Assembly: GCA_903905735.1 (NCBI GenBank)
Contig: CAIVHU010000033.1
Coordinates: 26,649-90,648 of the forward strand
Length of the DNA stretch: 64,000 nt
Direction of reading: 5' to 3'
From: an uncultured beta proteobacterium
Lineage (GTDB): Bacteria; Pseudomonadota; Gammaproteobacteria; Burkholderiales; Burkholderiaceae_C
In this document: piece after piece, positions 46,535-55,669 of the stretch
Position numbering within the stretch: the first letter of the stretch is position 1
Layout: each line of letters starts with the position of its first letter
Notes under the pieces: model-generated
The model's input: only the letters and a program-made list of their open reading frames with translations
The model's database searches: none
Told to the model about the DNA's origin: nothing
Made by a program: the position numbers and the translations under genes

Positions 46535-47356
46535 ATGCCCAATCGCACCGTTTTTTTTGTCTCCGATGGCACTGGCATCACTGCCGAGACGTTTGGCAAC
46601 GCCATCCTTAACCAGTTTGAGGCCAACCTCCAGCGAGTCAGATTGCCCTTTATCGACAGCGTGGACAAGGCGCACACGGTTGTGCGGCAAATCAATCACG
46701 CGATGACGATTGACAACAAGCGCCCCGTGGTCTTTCTGACGCTGGCCAACTCAGAGGTGCTGACAGTCATCAACGAGCATTGCCATGGCATGCTGATGGA
46801 CATGTTCAGCACTTTTGTCCACCCGCTGGAAAAGGAACTCAATCTCAAATCGAACCACCGAATTGGCCGCTTCAGTGACTCCAGCAAGAGCCAGGAGTAC
46901 CAGTCGCGCATCGAGGCGATCAACTTTTCGCTGGAACATGACGATGGACAGTCCAACCGCGATCTGGAAAACTCTGATGTGATCCTGATTGGCGTCAGCC
47001 GAAGCGGGAAAACGCCCACATCGCTGTATTTGGCCATGCAATACGGCCTGAAAGCGTCCAACTACCCGCTGATTCCTGAAGATTTTGAGCGCCAGGACCT
47101 GCCCCCCGCCCTCAAGGCACAACGCAAAAAGCTGTTTGGTTTGTCCATCCAACCCGAGCGGCTCAGTGAAATACGCAATGAGCGACGCCCCAATTCCAAA
47201 TACGCATCGCTGGCCAATTGCCGTCATGAGGTCAAAGAGGCCGAGTCAATGATGCGCCGCTCAGGCATCCGGTGGCTTTCCACCACCACCAAATCCATCG
47301 AAGAGATTGCGACCACCATATTGCAAGAGCTGCGGCCCGAGCGGCTCACCTACTGA
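46535..47356 (+). CDS. ppsR: PEP synthetase regulatory kinase/pyrophosphorylase
   Basis: 273 residues from ATG 46535 (MPNRTVFFVSDGTGITAETF), the DUF299 signature. The P-loop GVSRSGKTPTSLYLAMQYG is intact. PpsR inactivates PEP synthase by ADP-dependent threonine phosphorylation and reactivates it by phosphorolysis. The adjacent divergent ppsA is its target. Confidence 0.95.
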   Translation: MPNRTVFFVSDGTGITAETFGNAILNQFEANLQRVRLPFIDSVDKAHTVVRQINHAMTIDNKRPVVFLTLANSEVLTVINEHCHGMLMDMFSTFVHPLEKELNLKSNHRIGRFSDSSKSQEYQSRIEAINFSLEHDDGQSNRDLENSDVILIGVSRSGKTPTSLYLAMQYGLKASNYPLIPEDFERQDLPPALKAQRKKLFGLSIQPERLSEIRNERRPNSKYASLANCRHEVKEAESMMRRSGIRWLSTTTKSIEEIATTILQELRPERLTY

Positions 47357-47418
47357 TTGGTCTTTCTGAACCTGGGGCACTCTTCGGGGCAGGTCCCATC
47401 AACAACTCCAGACTTGGC

Positions 47419-48090
47419 TTGAGGTTCCTTTTCATCAGCTTCGGCGTGTTGTGCATTCACCTGGCACTATTGGGCTGGATTCAGGTGAGCCAGCGCCCGG
47501 ACCAGTCTGAGATCGTCTTGGCACCCGTCCAAACCCGGCAAATTCTGTTGCCTCAGGCAGCCCCCGCGCCACCCGTTCCCAATGTCAAGAGTGACCCAGG
47601 ACGTGTGCAAAAACGTTCAACACACGCGGTGGCAACCCATGAAGTTCCCGCGCCCGCACCTCCACCCAGCGTCACCGCACCCACCGACACGACACCTTTG
47701 GTATCGAACTCACCGAAAGAGGCCGAGTCATCTGTCAGGTCCGAAAACCCTGCAACTGCTGCGGCTTCAAGCACCACGTCAGTCAACACTGCGCCTGCCC
47801 CCGCCGTGCAATTGCCATCCAGCAATGCTGAATACCTCAACAACCCCGCGCCCGCATATCCAGCCCTGAGCCTTCGACTCAACGAAACTGGCAAAGTGCT
47901 GGTGCGAGTTCTGATCGGCAAAAACGGTCGCGCTCTGGAAGGCAAGGTTGTGCAATCCAGTGGTTTTGATCGCCTGGATCAGGCCGCTTTAAGGGCTGTT
48001 TTGAGTTGGCGTTATATCCCGGGAAAAGTTGACGGTCAGACAAGAGACATGTGGTTTGACGTGCCGATCAACTTCAAGCCACCTCGTTGA
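47419..48090 (+). CDS. TonB-family energy transducer
   Basis: About 223 residues if it starts at TTG 47419; the frame is open back to 47272 and the true start is uncertain. One N-terminal membrane helix (FLFISFGVLCIHLALLGWIQ) leads to a Pro/Ala/Thr-rich periplasmic linker. The C-terminal TonB domain has NPAPAYPALSLRLNETGKVL and ALRAVLSWRYIPGK. It would transmit proton-motive force to outer-membrane receptors. No exbBD genes or receptor are nearby. Confidence 0.82.
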   Translation: MRFLFISFGVLCIHLALLGWIQVSQRPDQSEIVLAPVQTRQILLPQAAPAPPVPNVKSDPGRVQKRSTHAVATHEVPAPAPPPSVTAPTDTTPLVSNSPKEAESSVRSENPATAAASSTTSVNTAPAPAVQLPSSNAEYLNNPAPAYPALSLRLNETGKVLVRVLIGKNGRALEGKVVQSSGFDRLDQAALRAVLSWRYIPGKVDGQTRDMWFDVPINFKPPR

Positions 48091-48104
48091 CGATCGCTAC
48101 GCTG

Positions 48105-48512
48105 TCATCTTCCCAGTGCAGCGATACCTGCTTTGGCGATTTGTGCGTCCTCGCTGGACTTGACGCCGCTGACACCCACGGCACCCAGACACAAGCCGTC
48201 CTTCAAAATGGGCACGCCCCCTTCCAGAAGACCCTCAATCGCTGGTGCGCTCAAGAATGAGGTACGCCCACCATTCACCACGTCTTCGTAGACCTTGCTC
48301 TCGCGCCGCCCCAAAGCGGCTGTATGGGCTTTGGCGGGCGCGATGTGCGCAGACACTGCCGCTGCGCCATCCAGACGCTGTAGCCACAACAGATGGCCAC
48401 CATCGTCCACAATAGCAATCGTGACGGCCCATTGGTTGCGAATAGCTTCGGCTTCAGCAGCTGCGGCAATCGCCTTGAGGTCCGAGACTTCCAGGAAGGG
48501 TTTGTTTTTCAT
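48105..48512 (-). CDS. GlcG/HbpS-family protein
   Basis: 135 residues. The family segments WAVTIAIVDDGGHLLWLQRL and LLEGGVPILKDGLCLGAVGV are clear. GlcG/HbpS (DUF336) proteins include haem-binding and diol-dehydratase-associated members; the role here is unknown. It is convergent with the tonB-like gene and stands alone. Confidence 0.82.
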   Translation of the reverse strand: MKNKPFLEVSDLKAIAAAAEAEAIRNQWAVTIAIVDDGGHLLWLQRLDGAAAVSAHIAPAKAHTAALGRRESKVYEDVVNGGRTSFLSAPAIEGLLEGGVPILKDGLCLGAVGVSGVKSSEDAQIAKAGIAALGR

Positions 48513-48697
48513 GTTGGCGGCTTCTTGATATGTAAAACGGCAAGCATAACGTTGGCTCGTTACCCTTTTTCAGTTATTCTGGTCACAAGTGGCCTCACGA
48601 AAAGTAGGATCATGCGCAACGATCCAGGCTTGAAAAAGCATGGTTCACCTTAAACTAACGCCTTGTCAACGATTTTCCGGCAGTAAAGGAGTCTTCA

Positions 48698-49393
48698 ATG
48701 TCCGACAACATTCAGTCAATTGACCGCAGCTACGGCTTGAACGCTGACGCGCAGCAGCGCAACCGGGTATTGCGAAATACCTACTGGTTGCTGGCCCTCA
48801 GTCTGGTCCCCACGGTTCTGGGTGCTTGGTTGGGCGTTGCAACAGGAATGACGCGATCGCTCGGCGGTGGTTTGGGAATGCTCGTGTTTTTGGGTGGCGC
48901 GTTCGGTTTTATCTTCGCCATTGAAAAGACCAAGAATTCGTCCGCCGGCGTGCCGGTGCTGCTGGGTTTCACTTTTTTCATGGGGCTCATGCTGTCACGC
49001 ATGATCGCCATGGTGCTTGGCTTCAAGAACGGCCCTGAGTTGATCATGACGGCTTTTGGTGGCACGGCAGGCGTGTTTTTCGCCATGGCAAGCCTGTCGA
49101 GCATCATCAAGCGTGATCTCTCGGGCATGGGCAAGTGGCTATTTGTCGGCGCCCTGGCCATTTTGGTCGGCGGCATCATCAACGTGTTTGTCGGCTCCAC
49201 GGCCGGCATGATGGCGATATCGGTAATGGCAATTGGCGTTTTCAGCGCCTACATGCTCTACGACTTGAAACGAATCGTGGACGGCGGTGAAACCAATTAC
49301 ATCAGCGCCACGCTGGCGCTGTACTTGGACCTCATCAACGTGTTCCAAAGTTTGCTGGCCTTGTTGGGCATCATGGGTGGTGAGCGCGATTGA
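48698..49393 (+). CDS. yccA: Bax inhibitor-1/YccA-family membrane protein
   Basis: 231 residues with about seven hydrophobic helices. It starts MSDNIQSIDRSYGLNADAQQ and ends with ALYLDLINVFQSLLALLGI, the family C-terminus, preceded by YDLKRIVDGGETNYI. YccA-type proteins bind and modulate the FtsH protease. AAGGAG lies upstream and a strong terminator follows. Confidence 0.9.
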   Translation: MSDNIQSIDRSYGLNADAQQRNRVLRNTYWLLALSLVPTVLGAWLGVATGMTRSLGGGLGMLVFLGGAFGFIFAIEKTKNSSAGVPVLLGFTFFMGLMLSRMIAMVLGFKNGPELIMTAFGGTAGVFFAMASLSSIIKRDLSGMGKWLFVGALAILVGGIINVFVGSTAGMMAISVMAIGVFSAYMLYDLKRIVDGGETNYISATLALYLDLINVFQSLLALLGIMGGERD

Positions 49394-49414
49394 ATGAGTG
49401 GTGCCTAGCGCTCG

Positions 49415-49441
49415 AAAAAAAGGCCCATTCGGGCCTTTTTT
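49415..49441 (+). terminator. Terminator after yccA
   Basis: AAAAAAAGGCCC and GGGCCTTTTTT form a perfect stem around ATTC, 22 bases after the stop codon. Confidence 0.95.
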
Positions 49442-49519
49442 CTTGCTTAGCCATTTTGCAAGCGTGTTTGAATCAAAAGTATCATCCTGACTGTACGTAC
49501 CCCTTCTTCTTGTCCTACC

Positions 49520-49867
49520 ATGTCCAGACGTTTGCTGATCCTCTTGGTCGCCCTGCTGCTGTCGGCTTGTGACATGCTGGGCCTGGGGCCTGACCCCAGA
49601 ATTGCGCAGAAGGAAGCCGATGCCAAAGCCGTTGGCGCTGCTTGCCGAAACGGTTTACGCAGTATTGAAGACTGTTACGCCCTGAACAAGGGCATCAACA
49701 AGGCATCGATCTACGCGGGTTGGCTTGAAATGGATGCCTATATGCGCGAAAACAAGCTCGAAGGGCAGCGCGCCGAGATCGTGGCTCCTGCGGCCGCGCC
49801 CGCACTGGCTGAAGAAATCATCGACGAGCCCAAGGCCCCTTCAAAAGGCAAGGCGGCGACGCACTGA
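49520..49867 (+). CDS. Small putative lipoprotein
   Basis: 115 residues with a type II signal: RRLLILLVALLLSAC, lipobox cysteine at residue 17. The mature part has a cysteine pair (AACRNGLRSIEDCYALN) and an Ala-rich C-terminal tail. No function is recognised. It follows the yccA terminator. Confidence 0.65.
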   Translation: MSRRLLILLVALLLSACDMLGLGPDPRIAQKEADAKAVGAACRNGLRSIEDCYALNKGINKASIYAGWLEMDAYMRENKLEGQRAEIVAPAAAPALAEEIIDEPKAPSKGKAATH

Positions 49868-49916
49868 CAGACAGCACGGCATGGTGGCACCTGGGCCACC
49901 AACCCAGATGCCAGAA

Positions 49917-51356
49917 TCACTCGTTCAAATCAAACACTGCGATGCTCTCGACATGCGCGGTATGCGGGAACATGTTCACCACGCCCGCTGCCGAGCACCT
50001 ATATCCGGCCTGATGCACCAGCAAGCTTGCATCGCGCGCTAGGGTCGATGGATTGCAACTCACATAAACAATCCGCCTGGGCGGGTGCCAGTCCGTGGCA
50101 CCGGGTGTTGGCTCTTCCTCGGAGGTCCCTGATCGCTGCCGGTGCAGTTCAGCCAAGGCCAACGCCAAGGCAAACGCCCCCTCACGCGGCGGATCTACCA
50201 ACCACTTGTCTGCCACACCGTCATGCACCAGCATCTCGGGCGTGAGTTCAAACAGGTTTCTTGCTATAACTTTCGTAATGCATAGCCCTTTATTTGTAAA
50301 GGCCTGAGCACGATTTGATTCATAGTTTTCATACGCGCGAGCGACCAATACCTCGCTCCCCTCAATGCCCAACACCTCAGCGGCCTGGGTCGCCAATGGC
50401 AAGGTGAAGTTGCCCAAGCCGCAAAACCAGTCAATCACGCGCTCGCTCGTCTGCACGTCCAGCAGCCGCAAGGCCCGCGACACCAACACCCGGTTGATCT
50501 GCGGGTTGACCTGGGTAAAGTCGGTTGGCTTGAACGGCATGGTGATGCCAAACTCGGGCAGCGCGTAGGACAAGACCTCGCCACCTTCATCCAGCAAGCA
50601 CACGGTTTCTGGTCCCTTGGCTTGCAGCCACCACTGAACGCCGTCATTTTCTGCCGCAAAGGCGCGCAGACGCACCAAGTCGGCGTTGCTCAACGGCTCC
50701 AGATGGCGCAGCACCAGCGCAATTACCTTGTCGCCGCAGGCGAGTTCAATCTGCGGACAGGTTTCCACCGCATCCATGGACAATATCAGTTGCCGCAAAG
50801 GCATCAACATGGCACTGACAAGCGGTGGCAACACCGGGCAAACGCCCATATCTGCGACATAGCGGCTTTTGCGCTCATGAAAACCTACCAGTACCGTGCC
50901 CTTTTTTCGGACGAAACGCACCGACAGGCGGGCCCGATAGCGATAGCCCCACGTCGGGCCTTCCACAGGCCGCAACATTTGATCGGGTTTGACTTTGCCC
51001 AGGTGCCACAAGTTGTCTTCCAGCGCACGTTGCTTGACCGCCACCTGCGCGGCGCTGTGCAAATGCTGCATCTTGCAGCCACCACAGGCCCCGGTATGTA
51101 GGCCGAAATGCGGACAGTCGGGCTTGACACGCTGGGACGATTCGCGATGAATCTGCGTCAGCGTGCCCTGCTCCCAGTTGTTTTTGTGACGATTGATGTT
51201 GGCGCTGACCCACTCAAAAGGAAGCGCGCCCTCAATGAAAACCACTTTGCCATCGGCCTTATGGGCCACACCCTGCGCGTCCAGGTCGAGCGATTCAACC
51301 TGCAACCAGTTGTCAGGACAAGCTTTGGCCACAGTTGTTTCAAATTTTTCGGTCAT
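49917..51356 (-). CDS. rlmD: 23S rRNA (uracil-1939-C5)-methyltransferase
   Basis: 479 residues. The N-terminal TRAM domain is followed by the iron-sulfur cysteines in [19 protein letters not shown]. The methyltransferase domain has [16 protein letters not shown] and the nucleophile region [13 protein letters not shown]. It methylates U1939 of 23S rRNA. A copy of the interspersed repeat (50254-50334) lies in frame and encodes about 25 residues around [19 protein letters not shown] just before NLFEL, where the family usually has NG-type residues; the enzyme may still work because the insert is at a surface loop. Confidence 0.9.
   Translation of the reverse strand: MTEKFETTVAKACPDNWLQVESLDLDAQGVAHKADGKVVFIEGALPFEWVSANINRHKNNWEQGTLTQIHRESSQRVKPDCPHFGLHTGACGGCKMQHLHSAAQVAVKQRALEDNLWHLGKVKPDQMLRPVEGPTWGYRYRARLSVRFVRKKGTVLVGFHERKSRYVADMGVCPVLPPLVSAMLMPLRQLILSMDAVETCPQIELACGDKVIALVLRHLEPLSNADLVRLRAFAAENDGVQWWLQAKGPETVCLLDEGGEVLSYALPEFGITMPFKPTDFTQVNPQINRVLVSRALRLLDVQTSERVIDWFCGLGNFTLPLATQAAEVLGIEGSEVLVARAYENYESNRAQAFTNKGLCITKVIARNLFELTPEMLVHDGVADKWLVDPPREGAFALALALAELHRQRSGTSEEEPTPGATDWHPPRRIVYVSCNPSTLARDASLLVHQAGYRCSAAGVVNMFPHTAHVESIAVFDLNE
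50254..50334. repeat. Interspersed repeat, copy 12, in frame inside rlmD
   Basis: TTTCTTGCTATAACTTTCGT, AATGCATAGCCCTTTATTTG, TAAAGGCCTGAGCACGATTT and GATTCATAG follow the module. The frame remains open across it. Confidence 0.7.
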
Positions 51357-51419
51357 AAGCTACGGCAGTGAAGTGACATAGGCCGTCAACAGCGGTCAGG
51401 TCAAATAGACAGGCTGGTG

Positions 51420-52262
51420 CTAGCGTGCCGGCAGATATTTGGTGGGGTCGACCGGCTTGCCCTGGCGACGCACTTCAAAATGCAGCTTGACGCGGTCAGC
51501 GTCGCTGTTACCCATCTCGGCGATCTTCTGGCCTTTGAGTACCGATTGGTCTTCCTTGACCAACAGCGTCTGGTTGTGGGCATACGCAGTGAGATAGACA
51601 TTGTTGTGTTTCAGGATGATCAGGTTGCCGTAGCCCCTTAGGCCTGCGCCGACGTAAACGACCCGGCCATCGGCCGCTGCCACCACGGGATCACCCGCCT
51701 TGCCACCAATATCAATGCCCTTGTTTTTGACATCGTCAAAGCCTGCAAGCACCACCCCATTGGCGGGCCAGATCCAGTTGATGTCATCCTCTGCCGCCAT
51801 GGGCCGACTACTCGGAGCACTGGCTGCAGGTGCGGGCGTTTCAGCCGCCGCTACTGGGTTGGATGCGGCAGGCGTAGCGACCACCTGTGGCTTGGCGATG
51901 GGTTTAACCACCACTTCAGTGCTTGCAGGCGGTATCACGCGCAAGACTTGTCCCACTTCGATACGGTTTGGGTTCTCCAGGGAGTTCCAGCGCGCGATGT
52001 CCTGCGTGCTCTGGCCATGCTCTAGAGCGATTCTCAACAAATTATCGCCAGGCTTGACGGTGTAATAACCCGGCTTGCCTGCGTTTTCATAGCCCGGTGG
52101 CTGGCTCACCGGAGCCACTTCCGCAGGCACCTGGGCAGACGATCTCGTCGGGCGGTCTTCTACTGGCGCGCGGTTGAGTATTTTCGACCCACAGCCCCCC
52201 AACGCAAGTGCCGCCGCAGCGATCAACACCCCAAAACCAAGTCGTCGAGAAAAACACGTCAT
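51420..52262 (-). CDS. nlpD: NlpD-type LysM/M23 lipoprotein (amidase activator)
   Basis: 280 residues from ATG 52262. The lipoprotein signal is GVLIAAAALALGGCGS. A LysM domain has YYTVKPGDNLLRIALEHGQS. The C-terminal M23 fold (GIDIGGKAGDPVVAAADGRV) lacks the catalytic histidine of active endopeptidases, as in NlpD/EnvC activators of AmiC-type amidases. It lies 11 bases after pcm in surE-pcm-nlpD. In many relatives rpoS follows; here rlmD follows directly. Confidence 0.92.
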   Translation of the reverse strand: MTCFSRRLGFGVLIAAAALALGGCGSKILNRAPVEDRPTRSSAQVPAEVAPVSQPPGYENAGKPGYYTVKPGDNLLRIALEHGQSTQDIARWNSLENPNRIEVGQVLRVIPPASTEVVVKPIAKPQVVATPAASNPVAAAETPAPAASAPSSRPMAAEDDINWIWPANGVVLAGFDDVKNKGIDIGGKAGDPVVAAADGRVVYVGAGLRGYGNLIILKHNNVYLTAYAHNQTLLVKEDQSVLKGQKIAEMGNSDADRVKLHFEVRRQGKPVDPTKYLPAR

Positions 52263-52273
52263 AAAAACCTCTG

Positions 52274-53065
52274 TCAAGCGATGCCCGATTTTAAAGGGAC
52301 GAAGTGAACGGCTTCCATCACCGTGTGGCGCAGCCCCTGCGCCGTCTTGTCAACCACCACCAGGGCTTGACGCCCGGGGCTCAACGCACCTGCTGCCACC
52401 GGGGCCACCAGACGGCCACCCACAGCGAGTTGATCCAGCCAACAGGCTGGCAAAGCCTCACCTCCGGCAGCGGCAATGATGCCCGCATAAGGCGCGCCCT
52501 TGGCGTAGCCTGCCATACCGTCACCAAACAACAGATGTACATTGGCCAGACGCAAATGCCGCAGGTTGTCCCGCGCCTTGTCATGCAGACCGCGAAGACG
52601 CTCAATGGAATACACCTCGGTACACAAATGGCTGAGTAATGCCGCCTGGTACCCGCAGCCCGTGCCAATTTCAAGCACACGCCCCAGACGGCCGGTACTG
52701 CCCTGGTGCATCAACTCCAGCATGCGTGACACCACACCAGGCTTGGAAATGGTCTGACCCAGGCCAATTGGCAGGCTGGTGTCTTCGTAAGCCTGATTGA
52801 CCAGCGCTGAATCGACAAAACGATGCCGCTCCACAGCCCCCATGGCAGACAGTACCAGCGGATCAGCGATGCCCTGCTGGGCCAACTTGCTCACCATGCT
52901 TTGGCGCACTGCAATGGAATCCATGCCCAAACCTGCAGGCGCGTGGGCTACACGGGGGCTGATTGACCGGATCGTTGGCGGTGGTGACTTACCGGGCTGG
53001 CTGGGACCCAGACGAGCAGGAAAACCCGGACGGACCTTGACGCTGGACTGGCTGCCTTGCGACAT
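52274..53065 (-). CDS. pcm: Protein-L-isoaspartate O-methyltransferase
   Basis: 263 residues from ATG 53065. The substrate motif EDTSLPIGLGQTISKP and the SAM-binding motif VLEIGTGCGYQAALLS are intact. The N-terminal about 45 residues, rich in S, P and R, extend beyond the E. coli protein. It repairs isoaspartyl residues. Its ATG overlaps the surE stop by one base (TGATG), indicating coupling. Confidence 0.94.
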   Translation of the reverse strand: MSQGSQSSVKVRPGFPARLGPSQPGKSPPPTIRSISPRVAHAPAGLGMDSIAVRQSMVSKLAQQGIADPLVLSAMGAVERHRFVDSALVNQAYEDTSLPIGLGQTISKPGVVSRMLELMHQGSTGRLGRVLEIGTGCGYQAALLSHLCTEVYSIERLRGLHDKARDNLRHLRLANVHLLFGDGMAGYAKGAPYAGIIAAAGGEALPACWLDQLAVGGRLVAPVAAGALSPGRQALVVVDKTAQGLRHTVMEAVHFVPLKSGIA

Positions 53066-53838
53066 CAAGCCAAGCCCATGCCAGACGACAGTCGTACGGT
53101 GGTTTGCGCCCAGTAACCCAGGTTATCGTGGTCCGTGAGATCCACCTTAAGCGGTGTTATCGCGATATGACCTAGGGATGTGGCATGAAAATCGGTGCCA
53201 TCGGCATCATCTTTGGCAGCACCGGCCGCACCAATCCAGTACATCGTTTCGCCGCGTGGGCTCTTCTGGGTGATCACGGGCTCTGCCGCATGCCGACGAC
53301 CCAAGCGGCACAGCTTGACATGGCCCATTTGATCGGTGGGCAGGTTGGGAATGTTCACATTAAGCAGCCAGGCGCTGCTGCCAACAAGGCTTAAATTAGC
53401 CATCTGCAGCACCATCTCGCGCGCCTTTTGGGCAGCAGCATCCAGATGCAACCAATCCTTTTGCACCTGCGAAAAAGCGATCGACGGAATACCAAACAAG
53501 TAACCCTCCATGGCGGCGCCAACCGTGCCCGAGTAGATGGTGTCGTCACCCATATTGGCACCGTTGTTGATGCCCGACACCACCAGATCGGGGCGATAGT
53601 CGAGCAAACCTGTCAGGGCAATGTGGACGCAGTCTGCCGGTGTACCGTTGACATACCGAAAGCCGTTAGCCGCCCGGTGGACGTACAAGGGCGAATGCAG
53701 CGTGAGGGCGTTGGATTTGGCACTGTTGTTGTGTTCCGGCGCCACCACCTCAACCTCAGCGATGTCTTTGAGGGCCTCATAAAGCGCCACAACGCCGGGC
53801 GCCTGAAAGCCATCGTCGTTTGAAATCAAGATTTTCAT
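53065..53838 (-). CDS. surE: 5'/3'-nucleotidase SurE
   Basis: 257 residues. It starts [20 protein letters not shown] with the metal-binding DD, followed by [17 protein letters not shown] and [20 protein letters not shown]. It is a stationary-phase survival nucleotidase. First gene of surE-pcm-nlpD. Confidence 0.96.
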   Translation of the reverse strand: MKILISNDDGFQAPGVVALYEALKDIAEVEVVAPEHNNSAKSNALTLHSPLYVHRAANGFRYVNGTPADCVHIALTGLLDYRPDLVVSGINNGANMGDDTIYSGTVGAAMEGYLFGIPSIAFSQVQKDWLHLDAAAQKAREMVLQMANLSLVGSSAWLLNVNIPNLPTDQMGHVKLCRLGRRHAAEPVITQKSPRGETMYWIGAAGAAKDDADGTDFHATSLGHIAITPLKVDLTDHDNLGYWAQTTVRLSSGMGLA

Positions 53839-53877
53839 GCGTTCCCCATGTGTCTGAAATCATTGTAAAGGTCGCCA

Positions 53878-54684
53878 TCAGGTGCTCAGCAGGCCCGCCG
53901 CACGCGCCAGCATCAGGAACGCCACTACCACGCAAAACCAGGCAAATGCCTGTTGCAATCGCTTTGGATGCACTTTACTGGCCAGAATTCGGCCCGCCAG
54001 CAGCGCCAGAATGGCACCTGTCGCAAAGGGCAAGGAAATGCGCCAGTTCAAATTGCCACTCACGGCGGCAGATGCCACACCGCTGAGCGACACGAGTGCG
54101 ATAACAGCCAGTGACGTGGCCTGCACACTGCGGATAGGCAGATTGGTATACCTCGACAGCGCCGGCACAATCACAAAGCCACCACCGACACCGAGCAGGC
54201 CGCTGAGCAGGCCAGAAACAAATCCCGTGCCTGAAAGCGCCCGAGCGCAAGCTCGCGTCCAGGTCAGCCGATGATCCACCGCACTGACAACGCACGGTGC
54301 TTGGGTTTTTGCGGCAACTGGCATCGGGGATCGCGAAAGACCACGCCACGCGGTGTAGAGAAGCACACCAGCGAACGCCACGGTCAAAGGTCGGTTAGGA
54401 ACGTTTTGCGCAAGGAAAAACCCAATAGGTGCTGTCAGCATGCCAGCAACGCCCACCAAGGCCGCTGCGCGATAACGCACGATGCCCTCTCTTAGGCCCA
54501 GGAATGTTCCCAAAAGCGCCGCAGCGAAAACTGCCGATAAGCCGATAGGCGCCGCCTGCTGTACGGACAAATGCAGCCCGAACACCAGCAAAGGAACGGA
54601 CAAAATGCCCCCCCCGGCGCCTGTAAAGGCCAGCACCACGCCAATCACTGCGCCCAACAAGGCGATGAACATCACGCTCTCCAT
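53878..54684 (-). CDS. TSUP-family (TauE/SafE) membrane transporter
   Basis: 268 residues, about eight helices. Repeated half motifs are visible: GVVLAFTGAGGGILSVPLL in the first half and SGLLGVGGGFVIVPALSRY in the second. TauE/SafE permeases export sulfite, sulfoacetate or related anions; the substrate is unknown. It is downstream of the alpha/beta hydrolase gene on the same strand. Confidence 0.85.
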   Translation of the reverse strand: MESVMFIALLGAVIGVVLAFTGAGGGILSVPLLVFGLHLSVQQAAPIGLSAVFAAALLGTFLGLREGIVRYRAAALVGVAGMLTAPIGFFLAQNVPNRPLTVAFAGVLLYTAWRGLSRSPMPVAAKTQAPCVVSAVDHRLTWTRACARALSGTGFVSGLLSGLLGVGGGFVIVPALSRYTNLPIRSVQATSLAVIALVSLSGVASAAVSGNLNWRISLPFATGAILALLAGRILASKVHPKRLQQAFAWFCVVVAFLMLARAAGLLST

Positions 54685-54745
54685 GGTCTCTATTTTTTCA
54701 CTTTCTTGGTCATTGACGTTTCAAACGGACCTATTGTGAACGTGA

Positions 54746-55624
54746 TCATTGTTTTTGCGGCTCAAGCGACTGACGCAAAAAGTCGGTAATCTCGGGCAGG
54801 TGTTCGTCAAGCGATGTGCTGAGGTCATGTCGCCCGGCGACTTCAAGCAGACGTACCGAACCCGGGTGGCCTGCGGCCAAAAGCCGCCGGGCGTCGCTGA
54901 GGGGCACCATTTCATCCTCTCTCCCGTGTACCAGCAGCACCGGGCAATTGAGCCGGGTGATGCTGCGAAGCGGCGCAATGTCATCAAATCGGGAACCTAT
55001 CACTTTTTGCACATGCCGCAACACATACCAACCCACGAGCAGATAAGGAATGCGGCAACTGGCCAGGTACCGCCGCATCACTTCATGCGGATGCGCAAAG
55101 GCGCTCAGACTCACCACGGCCCGGACCTCACTGCAGCGGGTGGCCGACAACAGCGCTGCACCTGCCCCCACGCTGTGACCGATCACAGCCAGTTGCCGCG
55201 CATTGAGCTGCGACTGGCTGCGCAGCCAGTCCAGACCGGCCTCAATATCTTCGGCAAAACGGGGGAGTGACGTGTGGGAATCGCCGTCGCTGCGGCCATG
55301 ACAGCGCGCATCGAGCAGCAAAACTGCGAGCCCCGCTGAGTGCAGCGGCGCGATGCAGCCCTGCATCAGGCTGGCATTGGCACCCCAGCCATGCATCACC
55401 ACCACGGCAGGTGACTTGGTCGGCCCATTTGCCTGGACAAACCATCCCGTCAGCGTCTTTTGGTTGCCGGTCGGGATGCTGACAGCGGTCGCCACACCAA
55501 AATCGCCAGCCGGGGCCTGCGCGTAAGCAACTCTGGGGGCGCGCAAACCGTGAAAAATCAGCGCATTAGCTCCCAGCATCAACGCCCATGCCGCCAGTAT
55601 GCCCAAGGCAAACGTCAACACCAC
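54746..55624 (-). CDS. Alpha/beta hydrolase with N-terminal membrane anchor
   Basis: 292 residues starting at a GTG. A hydrophobic N-terminal helix (FALGILAAWALMLGANALIF) is followed by the hydrolase fold. The oxyanion region is VVMHGWGANASLM, the nucleophile serine lies in VIGHSVGAGAALLS, the acid in LLVHGREDEMVPL and the histidine in VAGRHDLSTSL. Substrate unknown. Confidence 0.82.
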   Translation of the reverse strand: MVLTFALGILAAWALMLGANALIFHGLRAPRVAYAQAPAGDFGVATAVSIPTGNQKTLTGWFVQANGPTKSPAVVVMHGWGANASLMQGCIAPLHSAGLAVLLLDARCHGRSDGDSHTSLPRFAEDIEAGLDWLRSQSQLNARQLAVIGHSVGAGAALLSATRCSEVRAVVSLSAFAHPHEVMRRYLASCRIPYLLVGWYVLRHVQKVIGSRFDDIAPLRSITRLNCPVLLVHGREDEMVPLSDARRLLAAGHPGSVRLLEVAGRHDLSTSLDEHLPEITDFLRQSLEPQKQ

Positions 55625-55669
55625 CCGTTCAATTCTGGCCAGGCATCAAGTGGCTGTGCCGAGATTGGC

